Shown here one piece after another: positions 24,409-32,925 of a stretch of DNA of 64,000 nucleotides. The stretch comes from UBA6115 sp050953005. Its GTDB lineage: Bacteria > Bacillota > Clostridia > Christensenellales > Aristaeellaceae. Under the pieces are notes generated by a model that did not search any database, was not told the DNA's origin, and saw nothing but the letters and a program-made list of their open reading frames with translations. The stretch lies in assembly GCA_050953005.1 (NCBI GenBank), contig JBMNLV010000006.1:1-64000 (forward strand). The letters are read 5' to 3'. Each line of letters starts with the position of its first letter. Position 1 is the first letter of the stretch. The translations under genes and the position numbers were made by a program.

Positions 24409-26133
24409 TTGAAAATTCTGTTTACTGCCAGTGAATGTGTTCCCTTTTGCAAAACAGGCGGCTTGGCTGATGTGGTGGGTTCCCTGGCGCCCGCGCTGGC
24501 CGAGCAGGGCCATGATGTACGGGTTATCCTGCCCAAGTACAGCATGATTCCCGAGGAATATGAGCGCAAGATGGTGCACACTGCTGATTTCGAGGTGAGC
24601 TTGGGCTGGCGCCGCCAGTATTGCGGCATTGAGCAGCTTGAGCGGAGCGGTGTGACCTATTATTTCCTTGACAACCGTTACTATTTTGGACGCAATTATA
24701 TCTACGGCGTGGGTGGGGACGAGCATGAGCGTTACGCCTTTTTCTGCCGCGGGGTGCTCAATGCCCTGCCGCTGATTCCTTTCACCCCGGACATTATCCA
24801 TGCGCACGACTGGCAGACGGGGATGATCCCGGCTCTGTTGCGCATCCAGTATGACAGCCTGCCGCGCTACAACAGCATCCGTACCGTGTTTACCATTCAC
24901 AACCTGCAATATCAAGGCATCTTCGGCATCAAGGATGTCCAGGACATGCTCGGCCTGCCCAACGATGTCTTTACTGATGACAAGCTGGAATATTTTGGAA
25001 ACGTCAATTTCCTCAAAGCCGGCATCGTCTATGCGGATGAAGTCACCACCGTCAGCCCCAGCTATGCCGAGGAGATTCAGACCGCTTACTATGGGGAGCG
25101 TCTGGATGGACTGCTGCGCGCGCGCCGCAACCACTTAAGCGGCATCCTCAACGGCTTGGATGTGCGTGAGTTTGATCCGGCCCGTGACAAGCGCATCGCG
25201 GCTACCTATACTGTGGAGGATCTGTCCGGCAAGGCGGTCAACAAACGGGCGCTGCAGGAGGAACTGGGCCTTGAAGTGCGCCCTGAGGTGCCCCTTATCG
25301 CCATGATTGGCCGCCTGAGCAGCCAGAAGGGCCTGGACCTGGTGGACTATGTCATCGCCGACATCATGCGTGAAGACTTGCAGCTGGTCTGTCTGGGGCT
25401 GGGCGAGTCGCGCTATGTCAACCTCTTTAGCTGGGCAGAGCAAAACTACCCGGGCAGGGTTGCCGCGCGGTTCGTCATGGACAACAATCTGGCGCACCGC
25501 ATCTACGCGGGCGCAGACCTTTTCCTGATGCCCTCGGCCTTTGAACCCTGCGGCCTGTCCCAGATGATCGCGCTGCGCTACGGCACCGTGCCGATTGTGC
25601 GTGAGACCGGCGGCCTGCGCGACACCGTGCTCTCCTACAATGAGTTTACCGGCGCGGGCAACGGCTTTAGCTTCTTTAACTACAACGCCCATGACATGCT
25701 GAATGTTATCCGGCGCGCCCTGTATTTCTACCATGAGCGCAAGGATGTCTGGGCTACGCTGCAGCATCGCGGCATGACCGAGGACTATTCCTGGCTGCAC
25801 TCATCGGGACGCTACCTGGAGCTGTACAACAAGCTGCTGCCTGCCCTGCTGGGCCCGGGCAAAGCGGAGGAAACACAGCAGCCGGCGCCGCGGCAGGAGG
25901 CCATGCCTCCTGAGCCGCTCAAGCCGCATACCGCCAAAAAGGCTCCCAAGGCCGACAAGCCCGCGAAAGCGAAGGAAGCGCCCGCGGATGAGATAGCCGA
26001 AAAACCCAAGGCAGCCTCCAAGCCGCGCAAAACCGCCGCCAAAGCTGTCAAGAAGGCGGCCGCGGACGCGGAAAGCGCACCGGCCAAAAAACCTGCCGCC
26101 CGTGCCCGCAAGCCCAAGGCTGAACAGTCCTAA
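24409..26133 (+). CDS. glgA: Glycogen synthase with a basic Lys/Ala/Pro-rich C-terminal tail
   Basis: 574 residues. The first 480 are a normal GT5 glycogen synthase with KTGGLADVVGSLA (ADP-glucose site), HAHDWQTGMIPALL, FTIHNLQYQGIF and the C-terminal donor-site segment SAFEPCGLSQMIALRYG. It adds glucose from ADP-glucose to alpha-1,4 chains. Residues about 481-574 form an extra low-complexity tail of Lys, Ala and Pro (repeats such as KAPKADKPAKAKEAP) that resembles histone H1 or nucleoid-protein tails and is absent from standard GlgA. The TTG start follows GGAAGGAGGAAG. It is the last gene of the glgBCDA operon. Confidence 0.94.
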   Translation: MKILFTASECVPFCKTGGLADVVGSLAPALAEQGHDVRVILPKYSMIPEEYERKMVHTADFEVSLGWRRQYCGIEQLERSGVTYYFLDNRYYFGRNYIYGVGGDEHERYAFFCRGVLNALPLIPFTPDIIHAHDWQTGMIPALLRIQYDSLPRYNSIRTVFTIHNLQYQGIFGIKDVQDMLGLPNDVFTDDKLEYFGNVNFLKAGIVYADEVTTVSPSYAEEIQTAYYGERLDGLLRARRNHLSGILNGLDVREFDPARDKRIAATYTVEDLSGKAVNKRALQEELGLEVRPEVPLIAMIGRLSSQKGLDLVDYVIADIMREDLQLVCLGLGESRYVNLFSWAEQNYPGRVAARFVMDNNLAHRIYAGADLFLMPSAFEPCGLSQMIALRYGTVPIVRETGGLRDTVLSYNEFTGAGNGFSFFNYNAHDMLNVIRRALYFYHERKDVWATLQHRGMTEDYSWLHSSGRYLELYNKLLPALLGPGKAEETQQPAPRQEAMPPEPLKPHTAKKAPKADKPAKAKEAPADEIAEKPKAASKPRKTAAKAVKKAAADAESAPAKKPAARARKPKAEQS

Positions 26134-26160
26134 ACCTAAACCATCAATCCATACGAACAA

Positions 26161-26188
26161 CAGGGCCTGCCGGTGTCGGCAGGCCCTG
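26161..26188. terminator. Hairpin terminator between glgA and the convergent binding-protein gene
   Basis: A perfect 12-base stem (CAGGGCCTGCCG against CGGCAGGCCCTG) with a GTGT loop. The minus side is followed by TTGTTCGT, so it mainly suits the leftward gene; the plus side has no T run. Confidence 0.7.
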
Positions 26189-26208
26189 CGCTATACGCCC
26201 TGAAGGCG

Positions 26209-27027
26209 CTATTGGTTCAGGGAATTGTTGAGGATGACCGCCTCGTCCATCCACTGGTAGAACAGTTTCTGATCCACCACTTCCTTGACCGCCTCATTGA
26301 TCGCTGCGAGCAATTCCGGATCCGCGGTCAATTCCGGCTGACCCTCTGACTTGTCCAGCGGAATAGCGGCCGCGATGCCCATGGAGGAGTAGTCAAACTT
26401 GCTCTCGCAATAGACAAGGTCAGGATAGTTGGCCACATACTGCTCAGCCACCGGGCTGGCCAGCGCCATGCCGGCGACCTGCTTGGTCATCAGCATCATG
26501 ATGCCGTCAGGGATTTGGGTGATCAGCTCCAGCGTGGCGCCGGGCAGCTGCTCGGTCACCAGGGTTTGCTGCAGCGTGCCGTTTTGTGCCGCCACGCCCT
26601 TGCCCGCGAAGTCCTCCAGCATTTTGATGCTGTCGGCGTTGTCTTTGTGGATCAGGATGATCTGGTTGGTTTCATTGTAGTAAATGTCAGAGAACGCCAT
26701 GCTGGATGTGCGGTCGGGTTTGGGGTCGAGGCCGGCCAGGGCCAGGTCAACCTTGCCCGCGGCAATCGCGACCAGGAGCGCATCAAAGTTGTAGGACTCT
26801 ACGACCAGTTCCACACCCAGCTTGTCGGCGATGAACTGGGCGAAAGTGATGTCCGCGCCCACCGGTTTGCCGTCAGCGTCCAAAAACTCATAGGGCGCGT
26901 AATCCGGCGAGGTGCCCACCACCAACTTGCCGGCGGCCTTGATGGCATCCAATCGGCCGGCTGCGAGGCCGGACAGGCACAGGGACATAACCAGGGCAGC
27001 AAGCAGCAGGGCAATCAGCTTTTTCAT
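26209..27027 (-). CDS. Amino-acid ABC transporter substrate-binding protein
   Basis: 272 residues with a type I signal peptide (LIALLLAALVMSLCLSGLAAG) and no lipobox. It is a family 3 binding protein (SBP_bac_3): LVVGTSPDYAPYEFLDADGK, VELVVESYNFDALLVAIAAG, KVDLALAGLDPKPDRTSSM. These carry polar amino acids to an ABC importer. Its ATG at 27027 follows AAGGAGG. The matching permease and ATPase genes lie 2.6 kb away on the opposite strand, beyond an aminotransferase and an alcohol dehydrogenase, so the transporter is divided between two divergent transcripts. Confidence 0.93.
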   Translation of the reverse strand: MKKLIALLLAALVMSLCLSGLAAGRLDAIKAAGKLVVGTSPDYAPYEFLDADGKPVGADITFAQFIADKLGVELVVESYNFDALLVAIAAGKVDLALAGLDPKPDRTSSMAFSDIYYNETNQIILIHKDNADSIKMLEDFAGKGVAAQNGTLQQTLVTEQLPGATLELITQIPDGIMMLMTKQVAGMALASPVAEQYVANYPDLVYCESKFDYSSMGIAAAIPLDKSEGQPELTADPELLAAINEAVKEVVDQKLFYQWMDEAVILNNSLNQ

Positions 27028-27060
27028 GGGGGGTACCTCCTTCAAACTTGGTATGAGCGG

Positions 27061-27089
27061 ATTGTATCCCTGACGGCGATGAATGTCAA
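27061..27089 (-). promoter_or_regulatory. Consensus promoter of the binding-protein gene
   Basis: On the minus strand: TTGACA (27089-27084), a 17-base spacer and TACAAT (27066-27061). Confidence 0.75.
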
Positions 27090-27301
27090 TACACAAATAG
27101 CGAATAAATAAACATAGTAGAAATTCAGAAAAGCCAACAAAATCAATATTTAAATTGAATTTCAGAGTTATTCTGTCGGCCGAAGAATGTATAAAAACAG
27201 CATAAAAACATCTTCTCCCGTTTGCGCTTGATCCTTATCATGCACGGGACCGGAAGGTAAATGCCTTTTCATGTTAATAATGAATAATAATACAAATAGA
27301 C
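27090..27301. other. AT-rich divergent regulatory region
   Basis: No gene is seen in the 347 bases between the two divergent starts. The left part holds the minus-strand promoter and the right part a weaker plus-strand promoter. The centre is much richer in A and T than the neighbouring genes, consistent with regulator binding. I cannot define an operator. Confidence 0.45.
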
Positions 27302-27330
27302 TGTACAAAATGAATTAATCATGGTAAACT
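27302..27330 (+). promoter_or_regulatory. Candidate promoter of the aminotransferase unit
   Basis: TGTACA (27302-27307), a 17-base spacer and TAAACT (27325-27330). The match is moderate; a TATAGT 13 bases further on is an alternative -10 box. Confidence 0.4.
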
Positions 27331-27374
27331 GCGCGCTATAGTGCATGAATTTGCATTTTGAAAGGAAGTCAAAC

Positions 27375-28547
27375 ATGCCGCAGCTCAGTTACCGTACCGC
27401 TCAGTTCACCGAGTCGGTCATCCGGCGAATGACCCGCATCGCGGACGCGCACGGAGCCATCAACCTCTCCCAGGGATTTCCGGATTTCGATCCGCCCGCC
27501 GCTTTGCGCGACGCGCTGACCCGCGTTGCTCATGAAGGGCCGCATCAGTACGAGATCACTTATGGCGCCAGTGCCTTTCGTGAGGCGCTGGTGAAAAAGC
27601 AAAGCCGGGAGATTGGCCGGCCCGTGGATCCGGAGGAGGAGGTGCTGGTTACCTGCGGCGCGACTGAAGCCATGATTTGCGCGATGCTGGCGCTGATCAA
27701 CCCCGGGGACAAGGTGGGGATCTTCTCGCCCTTTTATGAGAATTACGCGGCGGACGCTATCATTGCGGGCGCGCAGGCGGTCTATGTTCCGCTGCTGCCG
27801 CCGGAATACACTGTGGATTGGGCAGCATTGGAGGCAGCCTTCCGCTCGGGTATCAAAGCGATGGTGGTTTGCAACCCATCCAATCCCTGCGGCAAGGTTT
27901 TTACGCGCGGGGAACTCACCAGGATCGGTCAATTGGCCCGGACCCATGACGCCTGGGTCATTACCGATGAGGTATATGAGCACATCGTATACGCGCCCAG
28001 TGTCCACATCCGCCTGGCCGGTCTGCCGCAGATGTGGGAGCATACCCTGACTGTCAGCTCACTGTCCAAAACCTATTCCATTACCGGCTGGCGCCTGGGT
28101 TTTCTGATTGGCCCGGCAGCCGCGGTGGAAGCCGCGCGCAAGGTTCATGATTTCCTGACAGTGGGCGCGGCAGCCCCCCTGCAGGCGGCCGCGCTGCCCG
28201 GGCTGCTGGCGCAGGAGGATTACTACCGTGAACTGGCCGCGCTGTACGCCGCGAAGAAAGCGTTATTCCTCAGCGGCCTTGACCGCCTGGGCTTGCCGCA
28301 CAACGATCCGCAGGGCACCTACTTCGTATTGCTGGATATCAGCGATTTTCTCTCCCGGGCGCGCTTTGCGGGCATGGATGGCCTGGATTTTTGCGAGTGG
28401 ATGACCAGGGAGATCGGTGTGGCGGCGGTGCCGGGAAGCAGTTTTTTTCCGGACAGCCGCGGAGACGGCTTGATCCGGCTGCATTTTGCGCGTTCGGACG
28501 ACAGCCTGCGGGAGGCTCTCAAACGACTGGAGAAATTGGTGTCATGA
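27375..28547 (+). CDS. PLP-dependent class I/II aminotransferase
   Basis: 390 residues of the aspartate aminotransferase fold. Features: INLSQGFPDFDPP at the N-terminus, VTCGATEAMICAML (PLP phosphate loop region), VVCNPSNPCGKVF (the NPxNPxG motif), ITDEVYEHIVY and the PLP lysine in SSLSKTYSITGWRLGF. It moves amino groups between amino acids and 2-oxo acids; the real substrate is not readable, though the subgroup resembles methionine/kynurenine-type aminotransferases. The ATG at 27375 follows AAAGGAAGT. The next gene overlaps by four bases, and an amino-acid permease and ATPase follow, so the enzyme may process what the transporter brings in. Confidence 0.93.
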   Translation: MPQLSYRTAQFTESVIRRMTRIADAHGAINLSQGFPDFDPPAALRDALTRVAHEGPHQYEITYGASAFREALVKKQSREIGRPVDPEEEVLVTCGATEAMICAMLALINPGDKVGIFSPFYENYAADAIIAGAQAVYVPLLPPEYTVDWAALEAAFRSGIKAMVVCNPSNPCGKVFTRGELTRIGQLARTHDAWVITDEVYEHIVYAPSVHIRLAGLPQMWEHTLTVSSLSKTYSITGWRLGFLIGPAAAVEAARKVHDFLTVGAAAPLQAAALPGLLAQEDYYRELAALYAAKKALFLSGLDRLGLPHNDPQGTYFVLLDISDFLSRARFAGMDGLDFCEWMTREIGVAAVPGSSFFPDSRGDGLIRLHFARSDDSLREALKRLEKLVS

Positions 28548-29641
28548 AGGCGACTGATTTAATGTTATCCGTCAACAGCGGCTTTGCCGGGTGTCCGCCT
28601 ATCGTTACGGGTCCGGACGCTTATTGCGGTCTGCCTGCCGTTATTCAGGCCCGCGGCGCGCAGTCTGTTTTGCTGCTTGGCGGCAAGCGCGCCTTGGGTG
28701 CGGGTTTGCCTGAGCTGGAATCAGCCCTTTCCGGCAGCGGCACAATGCTGAGGATCCGCGAGTTTTCAGGGGAGTGCACCATCCGGCAGGCGCGGGCTTA
28801 TGCTCAGGAAGCTGCCGGGGAGGGGGCAGGGCTTATTTTGGGCATGGGCGGGGGCAAAGCGCTGGATACAGCCAAGGCCGCCGCGCACCTGGCGGGGCTG
28901 CCGGTCATCACCTTGCCCACCATCCCGGCTACCTGCGCGGCGCTCACCGCGCTGAGCGTTTTGCATGACCCGCCGGGCAGCGCGGACGGTCCCTTCCTGT
29001 TCCTGGACCATCCGCCTTCCTATGTCTGTCTGCACACCGGCATTCTAAGCCGTTCGCCTGCCATGTATCTGCGCGCCGGCATCGGCGACAGCCTGGCCAA
29101 GGCGGTCGAATCGGCTTATAAAGCCGGCGCGGATCAAGAATTGTCTTTCACGGACCGCCTGGGTTTGTCCATTGCCCGGTTTGGCTTTGAAACCTTGCTT
29201 TTACATGGCGCTTCCGCCTTGTCTGACATGACCCGGGGACAGGACAGCCCGGTCTTCCGCCTGGCGGCACAGCTGTGCATTGTCAACACCGGCCTGGTCA
29301 GTTTGCTGGTTCAGGAACGTCTCAACGGCGCGCTGGCGCACGCGTTGTACTATGCCCTGAGGGATATGCCGGGTTTTCTGGAGGTTCTTCATGGCGACGC
29401 GGTTGCCTGGGGCAGCGTGGTGCTTTTGGCGCTTGAAGGGAACAAGGCGGAAGCGGCGCGGCTGAAGACTTTTTTGGGCGAGGTCGGCTCCCTTTCAAGT
29501 CTGGCGGAGATCGGCCTGGCGCCTGATGACATTGAAGCCTGGCTGCCCCAAGCCCTGGCGCAGCCGGATATGGAGCAGCCGCCGGCTCCCCTTACGCCGG
29601 AGATGGTGCTGCGCGCAGTCCGATTTGCTGAGGCCCTGTAG
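28544..29641 (+). CDS. Iron-containing alcohol dehydrogenase, GldA-like
   Basis: 365 residues. The NAD-binding segment GLILGMGGGKALDTAKAAAH and TLPTIPATCAALTALSVLHD match the glycerol-dehydrogenase branch, and metal ligands are expected in GIGDSLAKAVES and in the His residues of HALYYALRDMPGFLEVLHGD. Family members oxidise alcohols or reduce aldehydes with NAD(H). The start (ATGA) overlaps the aminotransferase stop. Together the two enzymes could convert an amino acid to an oxo acid and then a hydroxy acid or alcohol, but the substrate is unknown. Confidence 0.85.
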   Translation: MKATDLMLSVNSGFAGCPPIVTGPDAYCGLPAVIQARGAQSVLLLGGKRALGAGLPELESALSGSGTMLRIREFSGECTIRQARAYAQEAAGEGAGLILGMGGGKALDTAKAAAHLAGLPVITLPTIPATCAALTALSVLHDPPGSADGPFLFLDHPPSYVCLHTGILSRSPAMYLRAGIGDSLAKAVESAYKAGADQELSFTDRLGLSIARFGFETLLLHGASALSDMTRGQDSPVFRLAAQLCIVNTGLVSLLVQERLNGALAHALYYALRDMPGFLEVLHGDAVAWGSVVLLALEGNKAEAARLKTFLGEVGSLSSLAEIGLAPDDIEAWLPQALAQPDMEQPPAPLTPEMVLRAVRFAEAL

Positions 29642-29662
29642 GGAAGGAAAGGAGAAGCTTGG

Positions 29663-30340
29663 ATGTTTACCAATTTTGGACCCAACCTGGTCAAGGTATG
29701 GGGGCGCTACTGGGCGCTGTTTTTGGAGGGGGCGGGGCTGACGTTGCTGCTGAGCTTTATCACGGTGCTTTTTGGTACTGTTCTCGGCAGCCTGCTGGCC
29801 CTTACACGGCGCAGCCGCTTCAAGGCAATCAGCGGCTTGGCTTCCGCCTATGTTGAAGTTATCCGCGGCACGCCGCTGCTGCTGCAGCTGTATCTGATCA
29901 CCTTCCTTTTGCCTGAGGTGCTGCCCATGCTGAACCTTTCCAAGTTTGCCAGTGTGACAGTGGCGCTGGTGATGAACTCTGCGGCCTATGTTTGCGAGAT
30001 TGTGCGCGCCGGCATCCAGGCAGTGGATCCGGGTCAGGCTGAGGCTGCCCGCACCCTGGGTCTCAACACGCGCCAGACCATGACGCGCATCGTGCTGCCC
30101 CAGGCAGTCAAAAACATCCTTCCCGCGCTGGGCAACGAGTTTGTCACCGTCATCAAGGAGACCTCCCTGGCCTCAACCTTCTTTGTGGGAGATTTGATGA
30201 CCGTTTACAAGACCGCGCAGGGGTCTACCTTCACGGTGATCGAGCCCTTCCTGATCGTGGGCGTCATTTACTTCGTGCTCACCTTCTCCCTGTCCAAGCT
30301 GATTAATGCCTTTGAAAGGAGGTTGAAAGCCAGTGATTGA
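29663..30340 (+). CDS. Amino-acid ABC transporter permease
   Basis: 225 residues with several membrane spans and the HisM/GlnP-type permease loop (EAARTLGLNTRQTMTRIVLP) that contacts the ATPase. The N-terminal half has LLLSFITVLFGTVLGSLLAL and VEVIRGTPLLLQLYLI, typical of polar amino-acid permeases. It follows the dehydrogenase by 21 bases behind GGAAAGGAG, and the ATPase gene overlaps its end by eight bases. Confidence 0.95.
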   Translation: MFTNFGPNLVKVWGRYWALFLEGAGLTLLLSFITVLFGTVLGSLLALTRRSRFKAISGLASAYVEVIRGTPLLLQLYLITFLLPEVLPMLNLSKFASVTVALVMNSAAYVCEIVRAGIQAVDPGQAEAARTLGLNTRQTMTRIVLPQAVKNILPALGNEFVTVIKETSLASTFFVGDLMTVYKTAQGSTFTVIEPFLIVGVIYFVLTFSLSKLINAFERRLKASD

Positions 30341-31058
30341 AACAGTCGATCTGGTCAAGAACTTCGGTCAGCTCAAAGTGCTTGACGGCATCAGCGAAAC
30401 CATCCATAAAGGCGAGGTCATCTCCATTATCGGACCCTCGGGTTCGGGCAAGTCCACTTTTTTGCGCTGTCTGAACCTGTTGGAGGTTCCCACTTCCGGC
30501 CAGGTGATTTTTGACGGCGTCAATCTGACTGACAAGGGCGTGGACATCAACCTTCACCGGCAGAAGATGGGCATGGTCTTCCAGCATTTCAATGTTTTTC
30601 CCCACCTTACAGTCAAGGAAAACATTACCCTGGCGCCTGTTTTGCTGAAAAAAAGCACCCGGGCGCAGGCTGACAGGCGGGCTGATGAGCTGCTGCAGCG
30701 CATCGGTTTGCAGGACAAGGCGAATGAGCATCCCCGCAGGCTCTCCGGCGGGCAAAAGCAGCGTTTGGCCATAGTGCGCGCGCTGGCTATGTCGCCGGAG
30801 GTTATGCTGTTTGATGAGCCGACCAGCGCGTTGGATCCGGAAATGGTGGGCGAGGTGCTTCAGGTCATCAAGGACCTGGTTGCCCAGGGAATGACTTGCG
30901 TCATCGTCACCCATGAAATGGGCTTCGCCCGGGAGGTGTCCAGCCGCGTTTTTTTCATGGACGAGGGCCGCATTCATGAGCAGGGCAGCCCGGGGGATTT
31001 GTTTGACCGCCCGAAAAGCCCGCGTACCAAAGCTTTTTTGAGCAAAGTGTTGTATTAG
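30333..31058 (+). CDS. Amino-acid ABC transporter ATP-binding protein
   Basis: 241 residues of the GlnQ/HisP type. Walker A GPSGSGKSTFLRCLN, Q-loop VFQHFNVFPHLTV, signature RLSGGQKQRLAIVRALA, Walker B VMLFDEPTSALDP and H-loop VIVTHEMGFARE are all present. The GTG start follows AAAGGAGG inside the permease gene. With the permease (29663-30340) and the divergent binding protein (26209-27027) it makes a full polar amino-acid importer. Confidence 0.97.
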   Translation: MIETVDLVKNFGQLKVLDGISETIHKGEVISIIGPSGSGKSTFLRCLNLLEVPTSGQVIFDGVNLTDKGVDINLHRQKMGMVFQHFNVFPHLTVKENITLAPVLLKKSTRAQADRRADELLQRIGLQDKANEHPRRLSGGQKQRLAIVRALAMSPEVMLFDEPTSALDPEMVGEVLQVIKDLVAQGMTCVIVTHEMGFAREVSSRVFFMDEGRIHEQGSPGDLFDRPKSPRTKAFLSKVLY

Positions 31059-31080
31059 CCCACAAACGGGCAAACAGCAA

Positions 31081-31120
31081 TTTACAAAGTTTTTACATAG
31101 GCCGGATCCGGGATTTTACA
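31081..31120 (+). promoter_or_regulatory. Pho-box-like TTTACA repeats upstream of pstS
   Basis: TTTACA occurs at 31081, 31092 and 31115. The first two are 11 bases apart, one helical turn, as in PhoP/PhoB boxes of Gram-positive bacteria; the third is about two turns further. The operon's own response regulator is the natural binder. TATGGT near 31130 could be the -10 box. Confidence 0.6.
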
Positions 31121-31173
31121 TACTTGCCGTATGGTATGGCTGTGCATGAGCACAACTAAAAGGAGGTATTTTT

Positions 31174-32055
31174 ATGAAGATCCGTAAAATTCTGGCCCTG
31201 TTCCTGGTACTCTCCCTGTCCGCTTTCGGATTTACGGCCCTGGCTGAGTTTGATTCTTCCAAGACCATCGCGGTGGTTTCCCGCGAGGAAGGCAGCGGCA
31301 CCCGCAGCGCTTTCACCGAGTTGACCGGTGTGATGACCAAGGTTGATGGCAAGGAAGTCGACAATACCTATCTGGAAGCTGACTTTGTCAGCGGCACTTC
31401 CCTGGTGATGACCACTGTCCAGTCCAACGAGTATGCGATTGGCTACGCCTCTTTGTCCTCCGTGCTGCTCAATGATGCGGTCGTGGCGTTCAAGATTGAC
31501 GGCGTGGAAGCCTCCCCGGAGAACATCCTCAACAACACCTATCCTATCGCGCGTCCTTTCAACGTAGTCTTCAACGGTGAAATCACCGATGAAATTGCCA
31601 AGGATTTCATGGCGTACGTCATGAGCCGCGAAGGACAGGAAGTAGTCGCTTCTGATGGCCTGGTGCCCGTCAGCAACGAGGAGACCCCCTCCTATACCGC
31701 TCCGGCCGGTCTGTCCGGCACCCTGGTGGTGGGCGGCTCCACTTCCGTAGCCCCTGTTATGGAGCTGCTGGCTGAAGCCTATATCAAGCTCAACCCCGGC
31801 GTCACGATCGATGTGCAGGCTACCGGTTCATCCGCAGGCGTCACCGGCGCGCTGGACGGCACCTACACCCTGGGCATGGCCTCCCGCGATCTGAAGAGCT
31901 CCGAGAAGGACAACGGCGCTGTTGCAATGGTCATCGGCATTGACGGCATCGCGGTCATCAAGAATCCCGTCAACCCCATCGAGAACCTGACCATGGATCA
32001 GGTACGCCTGATCTTTACCGGTGAAATCACAACCTGGGCAGACGTCAACAAATAA
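31174..32055 (+). CDS. pstS: Phosphate-binding protein PstS, circularly permuted
   Basis: 293 residues with signal peptide ILALFLVLSLSAFGFTALAE and no lipobox Cys. The two halves of the PstS fold are in reversed order. Residues about 31-180 carry what is normally the second half (VVSREEGSGTRSAF, YPIARPFNVVFNG, SREGQEVVASDGLVPV). Residues about 183-293 carry what is normally the first half (LVVGGSTSVAPVMELLAEAY, GSSAGVTGALDGTYTLGMAS, DGIAVIKNPV, RLIFTGEITTWADVN). The total length is that of one PstS, so this is permutation and not duplication. It binds phosphate outside the membrane for PstCAB. Its strong AAAGGAGG site and the Pho-like box suggest high, phosphate-controlled expression. Confidence 0.92.
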   Translation: MKIRKILALFLVLSLSAFGFTALAEFDSSKTIAVVSREEGSGTRSAFTELTGVMTKVDGKEVDNTYLEADFVSGTSLVMTTVQSNEYAIGYASLSSVLLNDAVVAFKIDGVEASPENILNNTYPIARPFNVVFNGEITDEIAKDFMAYVMSREGQEVVASDGLVPVSNEETPSYTAPAGLSGTLVVGGSTSVAPVMELLAEAYIKLNPGVTIDVQATGSSAGVTGALDGTYTLGMASRDLKSSEKDNGAVAMVIGIDGIAVIKNPVNPIENLTMDQVRLIFTGEITTWADVNK

Positions 32056-32058
32056 AGC

Positions 32059-32925
32059 ATGCATTCCCAACATCGCAACCTGACTGAACGCGTCATGCGG
32101 GGGCTGTTCCTGGCCTCCGCATGTGTCTGCGTTCTGGCAGTGCTTACCATCTGTGCCTTTCTGTTCATCAGCAGCGCGCCCTTTTTTGCGCAGTACAATG
32201 CCTGGGATTTCATCACCGGCCAGGTCTGGGCGCCGCTGCAGGGCATTTTTGGTATCCTGCCGATGATTGTCGGCAGTTTTTATGTCACTTTCATCGCTGT
32301 GCTGCTTGGCGCGCCGATAGGCGTGCTGACCGCCATCCTGATGGCGCGTTTTGCATCAAAGCCTGTGGTGCGCTTTATGAAACCCTGTGTGTCGCTGCTG
32401 GCAGGCATCCCCTCGGTGGTCTATGGCTTTTTTGGCGTGATGCTGCTGGTGCCCCTTGTGCGGGTCAACCTGGGCGGCACAGGCAAAAGTGTTCTGGTAG
32501 CCGGCGTGCTGCTGGCCATCATGATTCTGCCTACCATCATTCAAACAGCGGAAGCCGCGATCAATGCGGTGCCGGAGTCCTATTATGAGGGCTCCCTGGC
32601 CCTGGGCGCCACGCATGAGAGCAGCGTGTTCCGTGCAGTGGTGCCTGCGGCGCGTCCCGGAATCATTTCAGGCATTGTGCTGGGCCTGGGCCGCGCGATT
32701 GGCGAGACCATGGCCATCATCATGGTGGCGGGTAATAACCCGCGCATGCCTAGCGGCCTGCTTAAGGGCGTTCGCACATTGACGGTCAACGTGCTCATGG
32801 AGATGGGCTATGCGGCGGATTTGCACCGCGAGTCGCTGATTGCCACGGGCGTTGTGCTGTTTGTGATTGTTATGGCCGTCAATTACCTGTTTTCCTTTAT
32901 TAATCGCCGGAGGGTTGCACAATGA
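32059..32925 (+). CDS. pstC: Phosphate ABC transporter permease PstC
   Basis: 288 residues with six predicted spans. Typical segments are FGILPMIVGSFYVTFIAVLL, KPCVSLLAGIPSVVYGFFG and the ATPase-contact loop ALGATHESSVFRAVVPAARP. It forms the membrane channel with PstA. It starts three bases after the pstS stop without a clear ribosome site, so it probably depends on translational coupling. The pstA start overlaps its end by four bases. Confidence 0.95.
   Translation: MHSQHRNLTERVMRGLFLASACVCVLAVLTICAFLFISSAPFFAQYNAWDFITGQVWAPLQGIFGILPMIVGSFYVTFIAVLLGAPIGVLTAILMARFASKPVVRFMKPCVSLLAGIPSVVYGFFGVMLLVPLVRVNLGGTGKSVLVAGVLLAIMILPTIIQTAEAAINAVPESYYEGSLALGATHESSVFRAVVPAARPGIISGIVLGLGRAIGETMAIIMVAGNNPRMPSGLLKGVRTLTVNVLMEMGYAADLHRESLIATGVVLFVIVMAVNYLFSFINRRRVAQ

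Noticed and set aside
31174..32055. A truncated or duplicated PstS
   Set aside because: Each half of the fold occurs once and the total length is normal; the order of the halves is what differs.
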